A DNA stretch of 13,055 nt from Pseudomonadota bacterium (GTDB taxonomy: Bacteria; Pseudomonadota; Alphaproteobacteria; Rhizobiales; Xanthobacteraceae): positions 1-13,055 of the forward strand of contig JAEWCJ010000057.1 of the NCBI GenBank assembly GCA_023390695.1, given 5' to 3'. Within the stretch, counting starts at the first letter, position 1, and every line of letters starts with the position of its first letter. The notes under the pieces are model-generated. The model was not told the DNA's origin. It worked only from the letters and a program-made list of their open reading frames with translations, and did no database searches. The position numbers and the translations under genes were made by a program. This document shows positions 12,389 through 13,055 of this stretch, in pieces.

Positions 12389-12933
12389 AGATCGATCCGG
12401 CCCTCCGCGATCAGATCCTTGCAACCGTGCCAAGCCTGCGCGCGTTCGCCATTTCTTTGAGTGGCAACGTCGACCGGGCGGATGACCTCGTGCAGGAAAC
12501 GCTCCTGCGTGCGCTGGCCAATATCCACTCCTTCCAGCCCGGCACCAATCTGTCGGCCTGGCTCTTCACCATCCTTCGCAACCTGTTCCGGTCCGAGTAC
12601 CGCAAGCGCAAACGGGAGGTCGAGGACACGGACGGAAATTTTGCGGAAAGTCTGAAATCGTATCCCGAACAGGTCGGTCGCGTGGAGTTTCAGGAATTCC
12701 GAGCGGCGTTGGCCCAATTGCCGGCCGAACAGCGCGAGGCCCTGATCCTGGTCGGCGCATCCGGATTCTCCTACGAGGAGGCAGCCGATATCTGCGAATG
12801 TGCGGTCGGCACCATCAAGAGCCGCGTCAACCGCGCGCGCAGCCGTCTCGCCAAATTGCTGGCCATCGACAATGTCGATGATTTCGGCCCCGACCATGCC
12901 ACACGTGCGGTTCTGATCGGCCACGACAACTAG
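12385..12933 (+). CDS. ecfG: EcfG, ECF15-type general stress sigma factor
   Basis: This is a 182-residue ECF sigma factor. Region 2 spans about 12-78, with DDLVQETLLRALAN (33-46) for core binding and NLSAWLFTILRN (55-66) for -10 recognition. A linker rich in charges follows, then region 4 at about 103-156, with ALAQLPAEQREAL (108-120) and the helix-turn-helix YEEAADICECAVGTIKSRV (130-148) for the GGAAC -35 element. It lacks the extra SnoaL-type domain of other ECF groups. Its partner nepR overlaps by four bp and phyR is divergent, the standard EcfG arrangement. The promoters found across this window are its predicted targets. A terminator follows 57 nt after the stop. Confidence 0.96.
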   Translation: MKIDPALRDQILATVPSLRAFAISLSGNVDRADDLVQETLLRALANIHSFQPGTNLSAWLFTILRNLFRSEYRKRKREVEDTDGNFAESLKSYPEQVGRVEFQEFRAALAQLPAEQREALILVGASGFSYEEAADICECAVGTIKSRVNRARSRLAKLLAIDNVDDFGPDHATRAVLIGHDN

Positions 12934-12990
12934 CGTCAACAGCAGCGCCTCGTCGTTCATAAGAGAGCGATGGCGAGAACCAACATAAAA

Positions 12991-13021
12991 ACGCCGCGCC
13001 CGTAGGCGCGGCGTTTTTTTT
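12991..13021. terminator. rho-independent terminator after ecfG
   Basis: A perfect 11-bp GC-rich stem (12991-13001 with 13006-13016) has a 4-nt loop and is preceded by an A run and followed by a T run to 13021. It ends the nepR-ecfG transcript and can act from both sides. I see no feature in the last 34 bases. Confidence 0.92.
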
Positions 13022-13055
13022 GGTTTGTCGGAGGGCCGTTTGGTCCGTGACGGCG

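Overview
The window is GC-rich chromosomal DNA from an alphaproteobacterium, most likely a member of the Hyphomicrobiales (Rhizobiales) near the Bradyrhizobium/Xanthobacter side. The evidence is a PhyR-NepR-EcfG general stress response (GSR) locus, a DUF992 protein, and a housekeeping gene order (ispE, long-chain polyprenyl synthase, DUF2007 protein, TrmN6-like methylase, S49 protease) that I recall from that group. No mobile element, CRISPR array, rRNA or tRNA was seen.

Layout. 1-3935 holds housekeeping genes: the 3' end of ispE; a convergent polyprenyl diphosphate synthase; a DUF2007 protein overlapping a tRNA-type N6-adenine methylase; an S49 signal-peptide-peptidase-like protease followed by a small membrane protein. 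3940-5672 (minus strand) is a LemA plus M48 membrane metalloprotease operon. 5831-8244 holds a 47-residue membrane protein, a glucose-1-dehydrogenase-like MDR enzyme, a DUF992 exported protein and a second exported protein. 8359-9954 is a soluble HWE-type histidine kinase with two PAS domains. 10114-11143 holds a predicted small RNA and a two-gene membrane operon (DUF883/ElaB-like plus holin-X-like). 11221-12933 is the GSR core: phyR facing away from nepR-ecfG.

Main result. Reading the intergenic DNA for the EcfG promoter (GGAAC, 16-17 nt, CGTT) gives five perfect matches. All lie outside coding regions and point at a gene or RNA: 5780-5805 (+, 47-aa membrane protein), 7700-7725 (-, DUF992), 8310-8334 (-, exported protein), 10114-10138 (+, small RNA) and 10253-10277 (+, DUF883 operon). 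Two near matches lie before nepR-ecfG (12092-12116) and before a 32-aa membrane protein (2703-2728, minus). A rough chance estimate for a perfect match on either strand with two spacer lengths is 0.2 per window. The region therefore looks like a compact stress-response island in which regulators, sensor kinase, regulatory RNA and envelope-directed effectors sit together.

The small RNA (about 10146-10227) has a 5' hairpin presenting a C-rich anti-Shine-Dalgarno loop and a strong 3' hairpin. This architecture resembles Caulobacter GsrN. Its loop is complementary over 7 nt to the phyR ribosome binding site, which suggests a possible feedback loop. Two microproteins (32 and 47 aa) with probable GSR promoters are likely to be missed by ordinary gene calling.
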